DNA of 40,787 nucleotides from XYD1-FULL-44-32 sp964355855 (GCA_964355855.1 CAYHFD010000004.1:1-40787), one strand, 5' to 3'. Counted from the first letter of the stretch, positions 1 to 7,455 are shown. Translations and numbers: made by a program. The notes: a model not told the origin generated them from the letters alone.

Positions 1-18
1 TATAACACCCCAACTTGT

Positions 19-46
19 ATTATATCATATCTATATATAAAGTCAA
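19..46 (-). promoter_or_regulatory. Leftward promoter running out of the window
   Basis: Read on the minus strand, TTGACT (41-46) and TATAAT (19-24) are separated by 16 bases, close to a sigma70 consensus. It would drive a gene left of the window, divergent from gpmI. The region is AT-rich, so chance is possible. Confidence 0.45.
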
Positions 47-90
47 GTACAAGAAAAGCCTTATATAGCTTAAAATAGAGGCTTACTTGT

Positions 91-207
91 CCTGTTAGAG
101 ACCGCGGACATAGGTGGTTGATGGGTGGGTAATATTTAAAACTTTTTACTAAAAATTTAATTACGGCAGTGGTGTGGGCTATTGGTCCGCTACCTGTCTC
201 TAATGGG
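91..207 (+). ncRNA. Structured 5' leader of gpmI (shared fold with the hpf leader)
   Basis: A long-range helix pairs 91-102 (CCTGTTAGAGAC) with 196-207 (GTCTCTAATGGG), including two G-U pairs, and ends at the base before the gpmI ATG. After an asymmetric internal loop (C103 on one side, TACCT 191-195 on the other) a second helix GCGGAC/GTCCGC (104-109 with 185-190) follows. The interior holds a possible hairpin closed by GTAAT/ATTAC. The hpf leader at 11251-11366 has the same helix, loop and helix order with compensating base changes. The fold is read from sequence; a cis-regulatory role in translation is inferred. I cannot match it to a named riboswitch class. Confidence 0.6.
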
Positions 208-1716
208 ATGAATACTACTAATAAACAAGCAGTCCTAATTGTTTTAGATGGCTGGGGCTATTGCGAGGATGTGGAACACAATGCGGTGGCGGTGGCAAAG
301 ACTCCGGTGTTTGATAAATTGTGGGCGGAATACCCGCCCCTTTTAGAGGCCTCGGGGCTCGCGGTGGGGCTACCGGCAGGGCAGATGGGCAACTCGGAGA
401 TTGGGCACACCACTATTGGCGCGGGCAAGATTATTGATACCGACTTGGTGCGGATTGAAAAAGCGATCAGAAATGGCGAGTTGCCGATAAATATCGCGCT
501 GTGCTCGGTGTTTGAACACGTGCGGAAAAATAATTCCACGCTCCACCTAATGGGTCTGCTTTCGGACGGTGGCGTGCACAGTCACGAAGACCATTTGCAT
601 GCGGTGTTAAAAACCGCCAAAGAGGCAGGCGTAAAGAAAATTGCCTTGCATATTTTTACCGATGGTCGCGACACGGCCCCGCAAAGCGCTGGTGGCTATT
701 TGAAAAAACTGGAAAATGTTTTGGAAGAAATTGGTATTGGTCAGATTGCGACCGTTTCTGGTCGCTTTTACGCCATGGACCGTGATAATAATTGGGACCG
801 GATGGTGAGGGCCGAGCGAGCGATGTTTGATTGTGTCGGTAAAACTTGCCAGCTTAAAAAACCATCGGAGCTCGTCGCTGAACTGCATGCCGAGGGACTG
901 CTGGACGAACATTTAGAGCCGATTGTTTTTCTAGACGAAAGTGGTCAGGGTTACAAGGTGGAAAACGGAGATGGTATTTTTCTGTTTAATTTCCGCTCGG
1001 ACCGAATGAAGATGCTGATGAAGTGCCTTTTGGAGAAAAAAGAAGCGCTGAATTTGAAAATTACCACCATGACTGAATATGACAATAGTTTTGCTTGTGC
1101 GGTAGTCTTTCCGCCGATACCAATAGAAACGACGCTCGCGGCGGAAGTGGCGAAGGCTGGTCTCACCCAAGCCCATATTGCGGAGACGGAAAAATTCCCC
1201 CACGCCACTTACTTTTTAAATGGCGGCCGGAAGGAACCACACGCGGGCGAGGCACACATTTTACTTGATAGTCGCAAAGATGTGCCGACGCACGACTTGG
1301 CCCCGAAAATGCGCGCCGCCAGTATTGCCGACAAGGCGGTTGAGGAAATAGAGAAGGGAACCAACTTTATTTTTATTAACTTCGCGAACCCTGATATGGT
1401 GGGGCATACCGCCAATGTGCCGGCCATTGTGGAAGCGCTAGAGGAAGTAGACACTCAACTCGGGCGGGTCTATGAAGCAACCGAGCGTATCGGCGCTGTA
1501 TTATTTATAACCGCCGATCATGGCAATGCCGAGGTAAATGTGGACCAAAAAACAAGGGAAAAGCATACTGCTCATACGACAAATCCGGTACCAGCGATTG
1601 TGACTGATAAAAACTTAAAAATAAAAGAAGGGACACTGGCTGATATTGCGCCGACAATATTAACCTTACTCGACCTTCCTCAACCCGCTAGTATGACTGG
1701 GCAGAAACTAATTTAG
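208..1716 (+). CDS. gpmI: 2,3-bisphosphoglycerate-independent phosphoglycerate mutase
   Basis: Interconverts 3- and 2-phosphoglycerate in lower glycolysis, in the cytoplasm; the family uses two divalent metal ions (usually Mn). The protein starts MNTTNKQAVLIVLDGWG, with the first metal-ligand motif DGWG. The phosphoserine nucleophile lies in GNSEIGHTTIGAG. Substrate and metal motifs follow in the expected order: DGGVHSHEDH, FTDGRDTAP, SGRFYAMDRDNNWDR, NFANPDMVGHT, DHGNAE and KHTAHTTNPVP. The length of 502 residues is normal for the family. A GTG 39 bases upstream is in frame, but it lies inside the folded leader and adds residues without family similarity, so ATG 208 is preferred. There is no SD site; the 3' strand of the leader helix touches the start codon, which suggests translational control. 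Confidence 0.95.
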   Translation: MNTTNKQAVLIVLDGWGYCEDVEHNAVAVAKTPVFDKLWAEYPPLLEASGLAVGLPAGQMGNSEIGHTTIGAGKIIDTDLVRIEKAIRNGELPINIALCSVFEHVRKNNSTLHLMGLLSDGGVHSHEDHLHAVLKTAKEAGVKKIALHIFTDGRDTAPQSAGGYLKKLENVLEEIGIGQIATVSGRFYAMDRDNNWDRMVRAERAMFDCVGKTCQLKKPSELVAELHAEGLLDEHLEPIVFLDESGQGYKVENGDGIFLFNFRSDRMKMLMKCLLEKKEALNLKITTMTEYDNSFACAVVFPPIPIETTLAAEVAKAGLTQAHIAETEKFPHATYFLNGGRKEPHAGEAHILLDSRKDVPTHDLAPKMRAASIADKAVEEIEKGTNFIFINFANPDMVGHTANVPAIVEALEEVDTQLGRVYEATERIGAVLFITADHGNAEVNVDQKTREKHTAHTTNPVPAIVTDKNLKIKEGTLADIAPTILTLLDLPQPASMTGQKLI

Positions 1717-1745
1717 TTGTGGTGATAATTTTACTAGGCTACAAT
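1717..1745 (+). promoter_or_regulatory. Promoter of the 1755 gene
   Basis: TTGTGG (1717-1722), a 17-base spacer and TACAAT (1740-1745). The expected start of transcription, near 1752, is about three bases before the ATG at 1755, so the mRNA would be almost leaderless. The -35 box overlaps the end of gpmI. Confidence 0.5.
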
Positions 1746-1754
1746 TTGATTTAA

Positions 1755-2306
1755 ATGTTCGACCGACCTTATACACAAGGGTTTTCCATCATACTGGCCA
1801 TTTCTATTTTGGCCTTAGTTTTGGTTATTGGAGCGACATTTTTTAACTATCAAAAAAATACGGATATTGCTTATGACCTTGATATATTAAATGGCCAGTT
1901 GCAGATAAATAATAATTTAATAAATACCACTAAAAAAAATATACCAATAGTTGCCAGTTCCACCGCGTCAACGACAGAGGATTTGGTTAATAAGGTCACT
2001 GGTCGCTACGAGGAATATAACCCCGACCGATTTCCCTTTGAATTTGGAATAAAACCGATTATGTTCTTTTTTGCCGGTTGGGATGAAAAATCACGAGAAC
2101 TTGATATTAATATCACCACCAATAGTGACCAAATACCATTGGGCGTTGTTATCCTTAAAACTGATTATGACCGTCGGGTGTCATTAAAGAGTAAATACAA
2201 AGTAATCGAGCCTAATACTTTTGTTCAGACCGATCGGAGTGGAAAAATAATTAACAGTTGGTCGGGGTCTATAACCCTAGAAGAGATTGTCAAAGAAATA
2301 AAATAG
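1755..2306 (+). CDS. Single-helix membrane protein of unknown function
   Basis: A 183-residue protein that I do not recognise. Residues about 10-28 (FSIILAISILALVLVIGATFF is the core) form one N-terminal transmembrane segment. A linker rich in N, T and S follows, then a globular part with several aromatic residues (FPFEFGIKPIMFFFAGWDEK). The predicted topology is a short cytoplasmic N-terminus with the domain outside the membrane. It follows gpmI but has its own promoter with the start of transcription next to the ATG, so it is probably transcribed alone. The next genes downstream are on the other strand. Confidence 0.75.
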   Translation: MFDRPYTQGFSIILAISILALVLVIGATFFNYQKNTDIAYDLDILNGQLQINNNLINTTKKNIPIVASSTASTTEDLVNKVTGRYEEYNPDRFPFEFGIKPIMFFFAGWDEKSRELDINITTNSDQIPLGVVILKTDYDRRVSLKSKYKVIEPNTFVQTDRSGKIINSWSGSITLEEIVKEIK

Positions 2307-2345
2307 CTGACTAGGAGCGATTATTGTTTCCTATTTGGCAAGTAT

Positions 2346-2915
2346 TTAAGCTAAAAGCTCTTTAATATTTCCAGCTAGTCCAGTGACATCGCCCTCGGTA
2401 CCAGTAGTGTCTCCGGTTATATTTGACACATTGCCCAAAATATTAGTGACATTGCCTGAAATTTTACTGATATTGCCAATTAGGTGGGTCACATTGCCCG
2501 AAATGTTAGTCACATTGCCTATAATATTAGACACATCACCAACCAAGTCCGACACAGTACCACTAATGTTGGTGGTATTACCCCTGATATTAGATACATC
2601 ACCCTGAAGGCCAGTAACTTTGCCAACTAAGCCTGATATATCACCAGAAATTTTAGACACATCGCCAAATACATTGGAAACATCGCCACGGATATTGGAA
2701 ATATCACCCATAATATTAGACACATCGCCAATAACACCAGAAATATCACCCCGAATTTTAGAGGGGTCACCAATTATACGATGAAGGTCAATATCACCAG
2801 AAATATTAGACACATCGCCACGCAAATCAATAAAATCTCCCCAGATGGCGTAATGTATACCCCGAACATTTTTAGTGTTGCGATTAGGACGATGATTTAT
2901 TTCTTCAAGACTCAT
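2346..2915 (-). CDS. Heptad-repeat (GDVSNIx) solenoid-like protein
   Basis: 189 residues. After a 26-residue head (MSLEEINHRPNRNTKNVRGI, then HYAIW) almost the whole protein is about 23 tandem seven-residue units with consensus G-[DN]-[VI]-[ST]-[NG]-[IL]-x. One unit carries a two-residue insertion (GDIDLHRII). Gly is nearly invariant at position 1, Asp or Asn at 2, and aliphatic residues occur at 3 and 6. This pattern does not fit a coiled coil (Gly and Asp in every repeat) and suggests a regular beta-solenoid or fibre. No signal peptide or membrane segment is visible. A TATAAT box lies at 2946-2951 on the minus strand. Early units use Asp at position 2 and later units mostly Asn, so the array shows a gradient. 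I have seen similar GDVSGL-type repeats in uncharacterised bacterial and phage proteins; the function is unknown. Confidence 0.8.
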   Translation of the reverse strand: MSLEEINHRPNRNTKNVRGIHYAIWGDFIDLRGDVSNISGDIDLHRIIGDPSKIRGDISGVIGDVSNIMGDISNIRGDVSNVFGDVSKISGDISGLVGKVTGLQGDVSNIRGNTTNISGTVSDLVGDVSNIIGNVTNISGNVTHLIGNISKISGNVTNILGNVSNITGDTTGTEGDVTGLAGNIKELLA

Positions 2916-2976
2916 AATTTAGGGGAGCTATAAAATAATAATTAAATTATAGCGCAATCAATTTATCTGAACCACC

Positions 2977-2999
2977 AAAAAATCCCCCGCAGGGGATTT
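2977..2999 (-). terminator. Rho-independent terminator of the 3021-3149 gene
   Basis: On the minus strand AAATCCCC and GGGGATTT (2980-2999) form an 8-bp stem with a 4-base loop, followed by a run of six U. It lies 21 bases after the stop codon of the small acidic peptide gene and upstream of the heptad-repeat gene, separating the two. Confidence 0.75.
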
Positions 3000-3020
3000 A
3001 GAGGAGTAGTCAAGCAGTGA

Positions 3021-3149
3021 CTATTCGGCTGGTGTTTCAGGGGCCTCTTTGCTATCCATCGCTTCATCCTCTGAAGGGGTAGCGGTCGGTGCGGGTACGT
3101 CCACTACCGGTGCGTTTGCATCAGCCTGCGGATCCTGTGTTTCGTCCAT
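3021..3149 (-). CDS. Small acidic Pro/Ala-rich peptide (42 aa)
   Basis: An open frame on the minus strand encoding 42 residues, beginning MDETQDPQADANAP and ending MDSKEAPETPAE. It is strongly acidic (about ten Asp/Glu, one Lys), rich in Pro and Ala, has no hydrophobic segment and is predicted to be disordered. Support for a real gene: biased composition that is not random, a standard terminator immediately downstream (2977-2999), and an otherwise empty interval. No clear SD site is seen before the ATG. The function is unknown. Similar acidic tails occur on other proteins, so a remnant is possible. Confidence 0.5.
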   Translation of the reverse strand: MDETQDPQADANAPVVDVPAPTATPSEDEAMDSKEAPETPAE

Positions 3150-3293
3150 AGTTTTGTTTCCGTTAGACTAGCCCCTTTAGAGTAAAAGGCTAGAAATCTA
3201 GTAATAGGGTTCAGTCTAGCAGTTTAGTCTAGATAAAACAATGAAAATGCTATTAAGGAAGACATTTTAGCTAATATTCGTTAGACTTATAGA

Positions 3294-3716
3294 ATGGAAG
3301 AAAAAATTATTATTGGTCGCTCTACCCATATTGACCTACCAAACTTTAATATGTATGATATCCCCGCTAAAGTGGATACCGGGGCCTATCGGGGGGCTTT
3401 ACACTGTCGAGATATACGGTTAAGTGCCGACGGTAAAACTTTGTATTTTAAGTTGCTTGATGAACGACATCCGGAATATAGTGCCCACGATCAAGCGGTG
3501 ACTGATTTTGGTCTTGTTAAAATAAAAAATACTGGTATTGATTGGCAAGAGCGTTATAAAATTAAAACCGAAATTATTATTGCTGGGCAAAGTATTGTGA
3601 CCGAAATGACACTGGCCGATCGGGCCGATATGCGTTTTCCAGTTTTGATTGGACGCAAGGCTCTTAAAAAAAAGTTTTTAGTAAATGTGTCTAAAAAAGT
3701 TAATTTAAATAAATAA
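3294..3716 (+). CDS. Retropepsin-like (RimB-type, ATP-dependent zinc protease family) protein
   Basis: 140 residues with the features of the family annotated as ATP-dependent zinc protease or retropepsin-like (PF05618). These are the start IIGRSTHIDLP, an aspartic-protease-like catalytic motif VDTGAYRGALHC at about residue 27, and a C-terminal MRFPVLIGRKAL. It lies three bases before the RimK-like gene and is surely co-transcribed with it. In Pseudomonas, RimB of this family works with RimK and is reported to act on glutamylated ribosomal protein S6; applying that to this organism is inference. The zinc-protease name is historical; the D-T-G motif favours an aspartic fold. Confidence 0.85.
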   Translation: MEEKIIIGRSTHIDLPNFNMYDIPAKVDTGAYRGALHCRDIRLSADGKTLYFKLLDERHPEYSAHDQAVTDFGLVKIKNTGIDWQERYKIKTEIIIAGQSIVTEMTLADRADMRFPVLIGRKALKKKFLVNVSKKVNLNK

Positions 3717-3719
3717 TTT

Positions 3720-4643
3720 ATGAATATTGCAGTCTTATCGACTAATCCTGACCTCTATTCAACCAAAAGGTTATTGGAAGCGGCGGAAAAAAGGGGACAT
3801 AAAGTTGTTATTATAAACCACACCAAGTGTAACCTTATTATGGAAAAAGGTCGGCCATCAATTCAGGCTGACGGTAAAACTATTTCCGATATCGAGGCTA
3901 TTATTCCTCGTATCGGCGCCTCGGTTAGTTTTTTTGGCGCCGCGGTGATTAGGCAGTTTGAAATGCTTAAAGTTTTTTCATCGTTGTCGTCTATTGCCCT
4001 GGTGCGTTCGCGCGACAAATTGCGTAGTTTACAATTGATGTCTAAATTTGGTCTAGGTATTCCTAAATCAGTCTTTGCTAAGTTTCCCAAAGATAAAGAT
4101 GTGGAGGATTTAATTGAACAAGTTGGTGGAGCACCGGTGATTATCAAAGTTTTGCAAGGGACGCAGGGTTTGGGGATAGTTTTGGCGGATACGACCAATT
4201 CGGCCAAGTCGATGGTGGAAGCTTTTTCAGGTCTAAAGCAAAACATTTTAATTCAGGAATTTATTGCCGAAGCACATGGGGCAGATATTAGGGCTTTTGT
4301 GGTTGGTAATAAGGTAGTAGCGGCGATGAAGCGCACGGGCAAGACCGGTGAGTTTCGGTCTAATATTCACCGGGGTGGAGTGGCCGAGCCAATTGAATTA
4401 TCAAAAAAAGAAAAAGTTTTGGCGGTTGAGGCGGCCCGGTCTTTGGGTCTATCAATTGCTGGTGTTGATATGCTTTTGTCTGAACGGGGAATGTTGATTA
4501 TCGAGGTTAATTCATCACCTGGTCTTCAGGGTATAGAAAGGGCAACTGGGGTAGATGTGGCTGGTCAGATTATTGAATTTGTCGAGGCTGGCGTGCAAAA
4601 GAAAAAACAAACTAAAAAGAAAAAACAAAAAGATATATTGTAA
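3720..4643 (+). CDS. rimK: RimK-family ATP-grasp alpha-L-glutamate ligase
   Basis: 307 residues. The N-terminal pre-ATP-grasp part begins MNIAVLSTNPDLYSTKRLLE. Next come the hinge and ATP-binding segment GAPVIIKVLQGTQGLGIVL (about residue 138), the adenine-binding strand ILIQEFIAEAHGADIRAFVV, and the metal-binding motif IIEVNSSPGLQGIE near residue 260. These match RimK or LysX enzymes, which add amino acids (Glu in RimK) to a protein or peptide carboxylate using ATP. The C-terminus ends in a lysine-rich tail (KKKQTKKKKQ) that could contact RNA or ribosomes. Pairing with the upstream RimB-like protease suggests a modify-and-trim pair. The target cannot be read from the window. The stop codon lies at the base of the terminator. 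Confidence 0.88.
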   Translation: MNIAVLSTNPDLYSTKRLLEAAEKRGHKVVIINHTKCNLIMEKGRPSIQADGKTISDIEAIIPRIGASVSFFGAAVIRQFEMLKVFSSLSSIALVRSRDKLRSLQLMSKFGLGIPKSVFAKFPKDKDVEDLIEQVGGAPVIIKVLQGTQGLGIVLADTTNSAKSMVEAFSGLKQNILIQEFIAEAHGADIRAFVVGNKVVAAMKRTGKTGEFRSNIHRGGVAEPIELSKKEKVLAVEAARSLGLSIAGVDMLLSERGMLIIEVNSSPGLQGIERATGVDVAGQIIEFVEAGVQKKKQTKKKKQKDIL

Positions 4644-4683
4644 ACCCAAAAAAACAGCAAATCGGTTGCTGTTTTTTTGGGTT
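4643..4683. terminator. Bidirectional terminator between rimK and the PH-domain gene
   Basis: A perfect 18-bp inverted repeat (4643-4660 with 4666-4683, loop ATCGG). Its stem contains a run of A then T, giving a U tract in both directions. It occupies the whole space between two convergent stop codons, both of which lie at its ends. Confidence 0.9.
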
Positions 4684-5224
4684 ACACTGTTTCTGTTTTG
4701 ACTATTTCGCTGTCAGTAGTGGCCTGATGAGCTAACTGTAGAATAATTTTTTTCACCCCCTCGGGATCGTTGGCATAATTTAAAGAGAAGTAATGTCCAT
4801 CAACGGCGGTATGAATATGAAGGCGACCAAATTTAAGCATGGTGGATATAAATCCAGGCATTTCGATAGTTACATCTTGAATTTTTTCTAGGTCAAAACT
4901 TGAAATCTCTCGATGAAATAAACCATTTTGTTTTAGATCAACAATTTTTTTATTGGTAATAATCCAGACATCTAAATAGTAGTCGGTCCAAGCTAGAAAG
5001 AAATAGGTCCAGACAAAAACTAACCAAAGTAAATATACAAACAAACCAGCATAAAAAACCAGTAAACTAAAGCGAGCTTCGGTGATATATAAAAATAAAT
5101 AAATAAATACCAGGGGGGCAAGGACCGCTAAGGTTGAAATGCCGGCTTCGGCCAGAAAAATAAACCAGTGATTTCTAACTTCCTTTATAATACTTTCTCC
5201 TGGGTTTAGGTAGACTGATGTCAT
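4682..5224 (-). CDS. Bacterial PH-domain (bPH2) membrane protein
   Basis: 180 residues. It begins MTSVYLNPGESIIKEVRNHW, typical of bPH2/YdbT-like proteins. Two adjacent hydrophobic helices follow (about 20-48 and 56-80). A bacterial PH domain starts at DYYLDVWIITNKKIVDLKQ and contains the characteristic F-D-L-E-K-I-Q-D-V segment. The domain faces the cytoplasm. The substrate or ligand of such domains is unknown in general. It overlaps the preceding 78-residue membrane protein by ATGA, so the two are translationally coupled and may form a complex. The family assignment is good; the role is unknown. Confidence 0.82.
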   Translation of the reverse strand: MTSVYLNPGESIIKEVRNHWFIFLAEAGISTLAVLAPLVFIYLFLYITEARFSLLVFYAGLFVYLLWLVFVWTYFFLAWTDYYLDVWIITNKKIVDLKQNGLFHREISSFDLEKIQDVTIEMPGFISTMLKFGRLHIHTAVDGHYFSLNYANDPEGVKKIILQLAHQATTDSEIVKTETV

Positions 5225-5457
5225 ATGATACTAGAAAACAAACTTATAGTTATGGTTATGGCGACCAATAAAAAACCTATTACCAATAGATAGATTGTTT
5301 CGGCTAAAATGATAGTGCGCGAATTAGTGCCATAATTTTTCCAATGAAATATTAACATAAAACTAAAAGGTATGGCATAAATTAAGGTTAACGCAAAAAT
5401 CAGCCACAGGTGAAATGGTCTAATGAGAGAGACAAAGGATTCTATATTTTCCAGCAT
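5221..5457 (-). CDS. Small two-helix membrane protein
   Basis: 78 residues with two clear transmembrane segments (about 13-37, LWLIFALTLIYAIPFSFML; and about 48-75, IILAETIYLLVIGFLLVAI) joined by a short loop containing HWKNYGTNSR. It is not recognised. Its stop codon overlaps the start of the PH-domain gene in an ATGA arrangement. This tight coupling argues for a joint function in the membrane. Confidence 0.7.
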   Translation of the reverse strand: MLENIESFVSLIRPFHLWLIFALTLIYAIPFSFMLIFHWKNYGTNSRTIILAETIYLLVIGFLLVAITITISLFSSII

Positions 5458-5487
5458 ATATTAATAATATAACACATCATAGCTGGT

Positions 5488-5516
5488 TTGATGAGACTAA
5501 AAATACGGAGTATAAT
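5488..5516 (+). promoter_or_regulatory. Near-consensus promoter of the 5524 gene
   Basis: TTGATG (5488-5493), a 17-base spacer and TATAAT (5511-5516). The predicted start of transcription is 5522-5523, directly at the ATG 5524. This rules out the upstream in-frame ATG at 5488, which lies in the -35 box, and predicts a leaderless mRNA. Confidence 0.75.
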
Positions 5517-5523
5517 TGTTGTT

Positions 5524-5979
5524 ATGCTTAGAAAGAAAAGCCTAGTTATCATTTCTGGGGTTATTGTACTGGTAATTTTTGTTTTAGGGGTAAATATTTA
5601 CCTATTAAAAGCTAAAGAAAAAGATGATCTTAATATTGATAAAAAAGTTGCATATATTAGATCTGTTTTTAAGACAACTGATGGTTATAAGTTAGTTGTT
5701 GATTTTTTGCCGTCTATTTCCTCGACCACATGCGTCAATTTAGACCAGTGTTCTAAAAATGGTAATACTGACAACAGCTTGGTATCATATAAAATTAACT
5801 GGGGTTTAAGAGTCCAGCAAATAACAGATGACGGTAAATTAGAAAGTCAACGCTATTCACCGTGGGCCTTACGGCGACTTTTAGATAATAAGGCGGAAAT
5901 TCAAAATATACCGTTTGTGGTAAATATTTATAATGATGAAGTAATAAGTTTGGAAGAGGTATATGATTCAGAAATTTAA
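5524..5979 (+). CDS. Single-helix anchored protein of unknown function
   Basis: 151 residues. An N-terminal segment (LVIISGVIVLVIFVLGVNIYL, core about residues 6-25) spans the membrane after a short basic end (MLRKKS). The rest, beginning KAKEKDDLNIDKK, is predicted to be extracytoplasmic. It contains two Cys in CVNLDQC that could form a disulfide. I do not recognise the family. The start is chosen by the promoter, which places transcription initiation at this ATG. It probably heads an operon with the CAP-domain, YdjM-like and uppP genes, since gaps from here to 8232 are short (17, 5 and 2 bases). Confidence 0.7.
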   Translation: MLRKKSLVIISGVIVLVIFVLGVNIYLLKAKEKDDLNIDKKVAYIRSVFKTTDGYKLVVDFLPSISSTTCVNLDQCSKNGNTDNSLVSYKINWGLRVQQITDDGKLESQRYSPWALRRLLDNKAEIQNIPFVVNIYNDEVISLEEVYDSEI

Positions 5980-5996
5980 TTGTTATATCAATTAGT

Positions 5997-6944
5997 ATGT
6001 TTAAAAATATTACTTTCGGTGTCTTCTTGGTTCTAGCGGTGGCCGGTTTTTTAATTGTTATAATTTTTAATCTAAATAAAGAAGAAAATAAATTAGCGAC
6101 CAATGAAGCTCTATCGGCTCCACCTGAGTCAAATCAAAGCACATCGACTTTAGCTGAAATTAAGGACGCTCTAGTTAAGGTTAGTGATTTTGTTTTTTCA
6201 CCACTAGAGGAGGCGGTGAACAGGGTTATTACTCCGGGACCATTGAATCTTTTGGCGGGGGCGGGCGGGGCCAATTACGAAGTTAATTTGACCCGGGCGG
6301 GTGTTATAGCTAAAACCAATGAAGAAAGAATTCGGGAAAATTTGCCCGCTTTGGCTGAAAATCCCAAACTAAACGAAGCTGCTCGTTATCGTCTCGAGGA
6401 CATCTTTAAAAAGCAGTATTTTGCCCACGAGTCACCATCTGGTCAGGGGGTAGCCGAAGCGGTCGGGTCGACTAATTATGGCTACATTGTGGTTGGAGAA
6501 AATCTGGCTTTGGGTGGTTTTAAAAATGATGAAGCGGTGGTGCGGGCTTGGCTTTTAAGTCCTGGTCATAAGGCCAATATGTTGGCCCGGCGCTATTTTG
6601 ATATTGGAGTGGCGGTTGGTGAGGGCAATTTCAAGGGAACCAGAGCGCGTTTGGCCGTCCAGGTTTTTGGTACGCCTTTAACTGTTTGCCCGACTCCTAA
6701 CGAGTCACTTAAAACTAAAATTTATAGTAATAAAGCTCGGATTGATAAATTAGAACCGGAATTGGCCAGCTTAAAATTGTTTATAGATAAACAGGGGCCA
6801 TTTTCGACCGGTCTTAGTGTAAAAATAAAAGAGTACAATGGTAAGGCTTCAGAATTTAATAACTTGATTCAGGTAACACAAGTGTCTATTGCTGAATATA
6901 ATAATCAGGTCAAGCGCTTTAACAGTTGCGCTGAAACAAAATAG
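5997..6944 (+). CDS. Membrane-anchored CAP (SCP/PR1-like) domain protein
   Basis: 315 residues. There is an N-terminal membrane segment (about 5-23, FGVFLVLAVAGFLIVIIF), a linker rich in S and T, then a CAP domain from about residue 95 to 225. Visible hallmarks are the N-E-E-R start, HESPSGQG, the GENLALGG motif, and W-L-L-S-P-G-H-K-A-N-M-L. In CAP proteins the His and Glu residues line a cavity. A C-terminal coiled-coil-like part (about 240-315) follows. Bacterial CAP proteins are secreted or surface-bound and are mostly of unknown activity. Here the anchor places the domain on the outer face of the membrane. Confidence 0.88.
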   Translation: MFKNITFGVFLVLAVAGFLIVIIFNLNKEENKLATNEALSAPPESNQSTSTLAEIKDALVKVSDFVFSPLEEAVNRVITPGPLNLLAGAGGANYEVNLTRAGVIAKTNEERIRENLPALAENPKLNEAARYRLEDIFKKQYFAHESPSGQGVAEAVGSTNYGYIVVGENLALGGFKNDEAVVRAWLLSPGHKANMLARRYFDIGVAVGEGNFKGTRARLAVQVFGTPLTVCPTPNESLKTKIYSNKARIDKLEPELASLKLFIDKQGPFSTGLSVKIKEYNGKASEFNNLIQVTQVSIAEYNNQVKRFNSCAETK

Positions 6945-6949
6945 AAATT

Positions 6950-7453
6950 ATGACTTTAACAGCGCATGGGACGGTGGGGGCAGTGGTGGTGGCAGTTATG
7001 CCAACCAATCCGGTTTTAGGTTTAGGTCTAGCTTTTGGTAGTCATTTTATTTTAGATTTGATACCCCATTATGATTATCGGATATTGTCGCTTGACCATG
7101 AGGCGGAAAAAGGTGGCGTAGTAAAGATGACTTTTAGTAAAAATTTCATTTTTGATTTGGGTCGAATTGGATTGGATGCTGTGGTTGGGCTAGCTATTGC
7201 CATGGGGATAGTTTATTTTTTTGAATTATCAAATTTTACCCTTTTAATTTTAGGCGGTGCTATATTGGGCATGCTTCCCGATTTTTTGCAATTTGTAAAT
7301 GGTAAAGTAAATAATTATTTTTTGTCTTCTCTTCAAAAATTCCATAATTTTTTTCATACCAAGCATAAGCTGGTGGGTTGGCCGGTTGTCGGTTTTATTT
7401 CCCAGACAACCTTTGTTTTACTGATAGTTTTGTTATTTTTCTTATCTCAATAA
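6950..7453 (+). CDS. Multi-pass membrane protein (YdjM/DUF457-like)
   Basis: 167 residues with about four hydrophobic segments. The N-terminus has AHGTVGA and, after one helix, SHFILDLIPHYDY. A His followed by a D-x-x-P-H-x-D cluster is typical of membrane-bound metal-dependent hydrolase-like proteins (YdjM/DUF457). Further helices lie at about 67-90, 94-112 and 143-165. The exact family is uncertain and the activity unknown. It sits between the CAP-domain gene and uppP with gaps of five and two bases, so it is part of the same transcript. A second H-rich stretch (KFHNFFHTKHK) precedes the last helix. Confidence 0.65.
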   Translation: MTLTAHGTVGAVVVAVMPTNPVLGLGLAFGSHFILDLIPHYDYRILSLDHEAEKGGVVKMTFSKNFIFDLGRIGLDAVVGLAIAMGIVYFFELSNFTLLILGGAILGMLPDFLQFVNGKVNNYFLSSLQKFHNFFHTKHKLVGWPVVGFISQTTFVLLIVLLFFLSQ

Positions 7454-7455
7454 AT

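Noticed and set aside
21..30. TATATCATAT as a second site for the HTH-MurA protein
   Set aside because: Only ten bases match the 23729-23752 palindrome, in a very AT-rich promoter, without symmetry.
2383..2607. Open frame on the plus strand opposite the heptad-repeat gene
   Set aside because: It is the antisense reading of the repeat (TSP/LPxIL pattern); no promoter or start signal supports it.
2346..2915. 21-base periodicity resembling a CRISPR or VNTR array
   Set aside because: The units are contiguous without spacers and keep a single open frame encoding heptads, so it is a coding repeat.
3160..3240. GTTAGACT/AGTCTAGC and CTAGCC/GGCTAG pairings as a third copy of the gpmI/hpf leader fold
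   Set aside because: The internal loop (C opposite ACCT) and the GCGG helix are missing and it does not end at a start codon.
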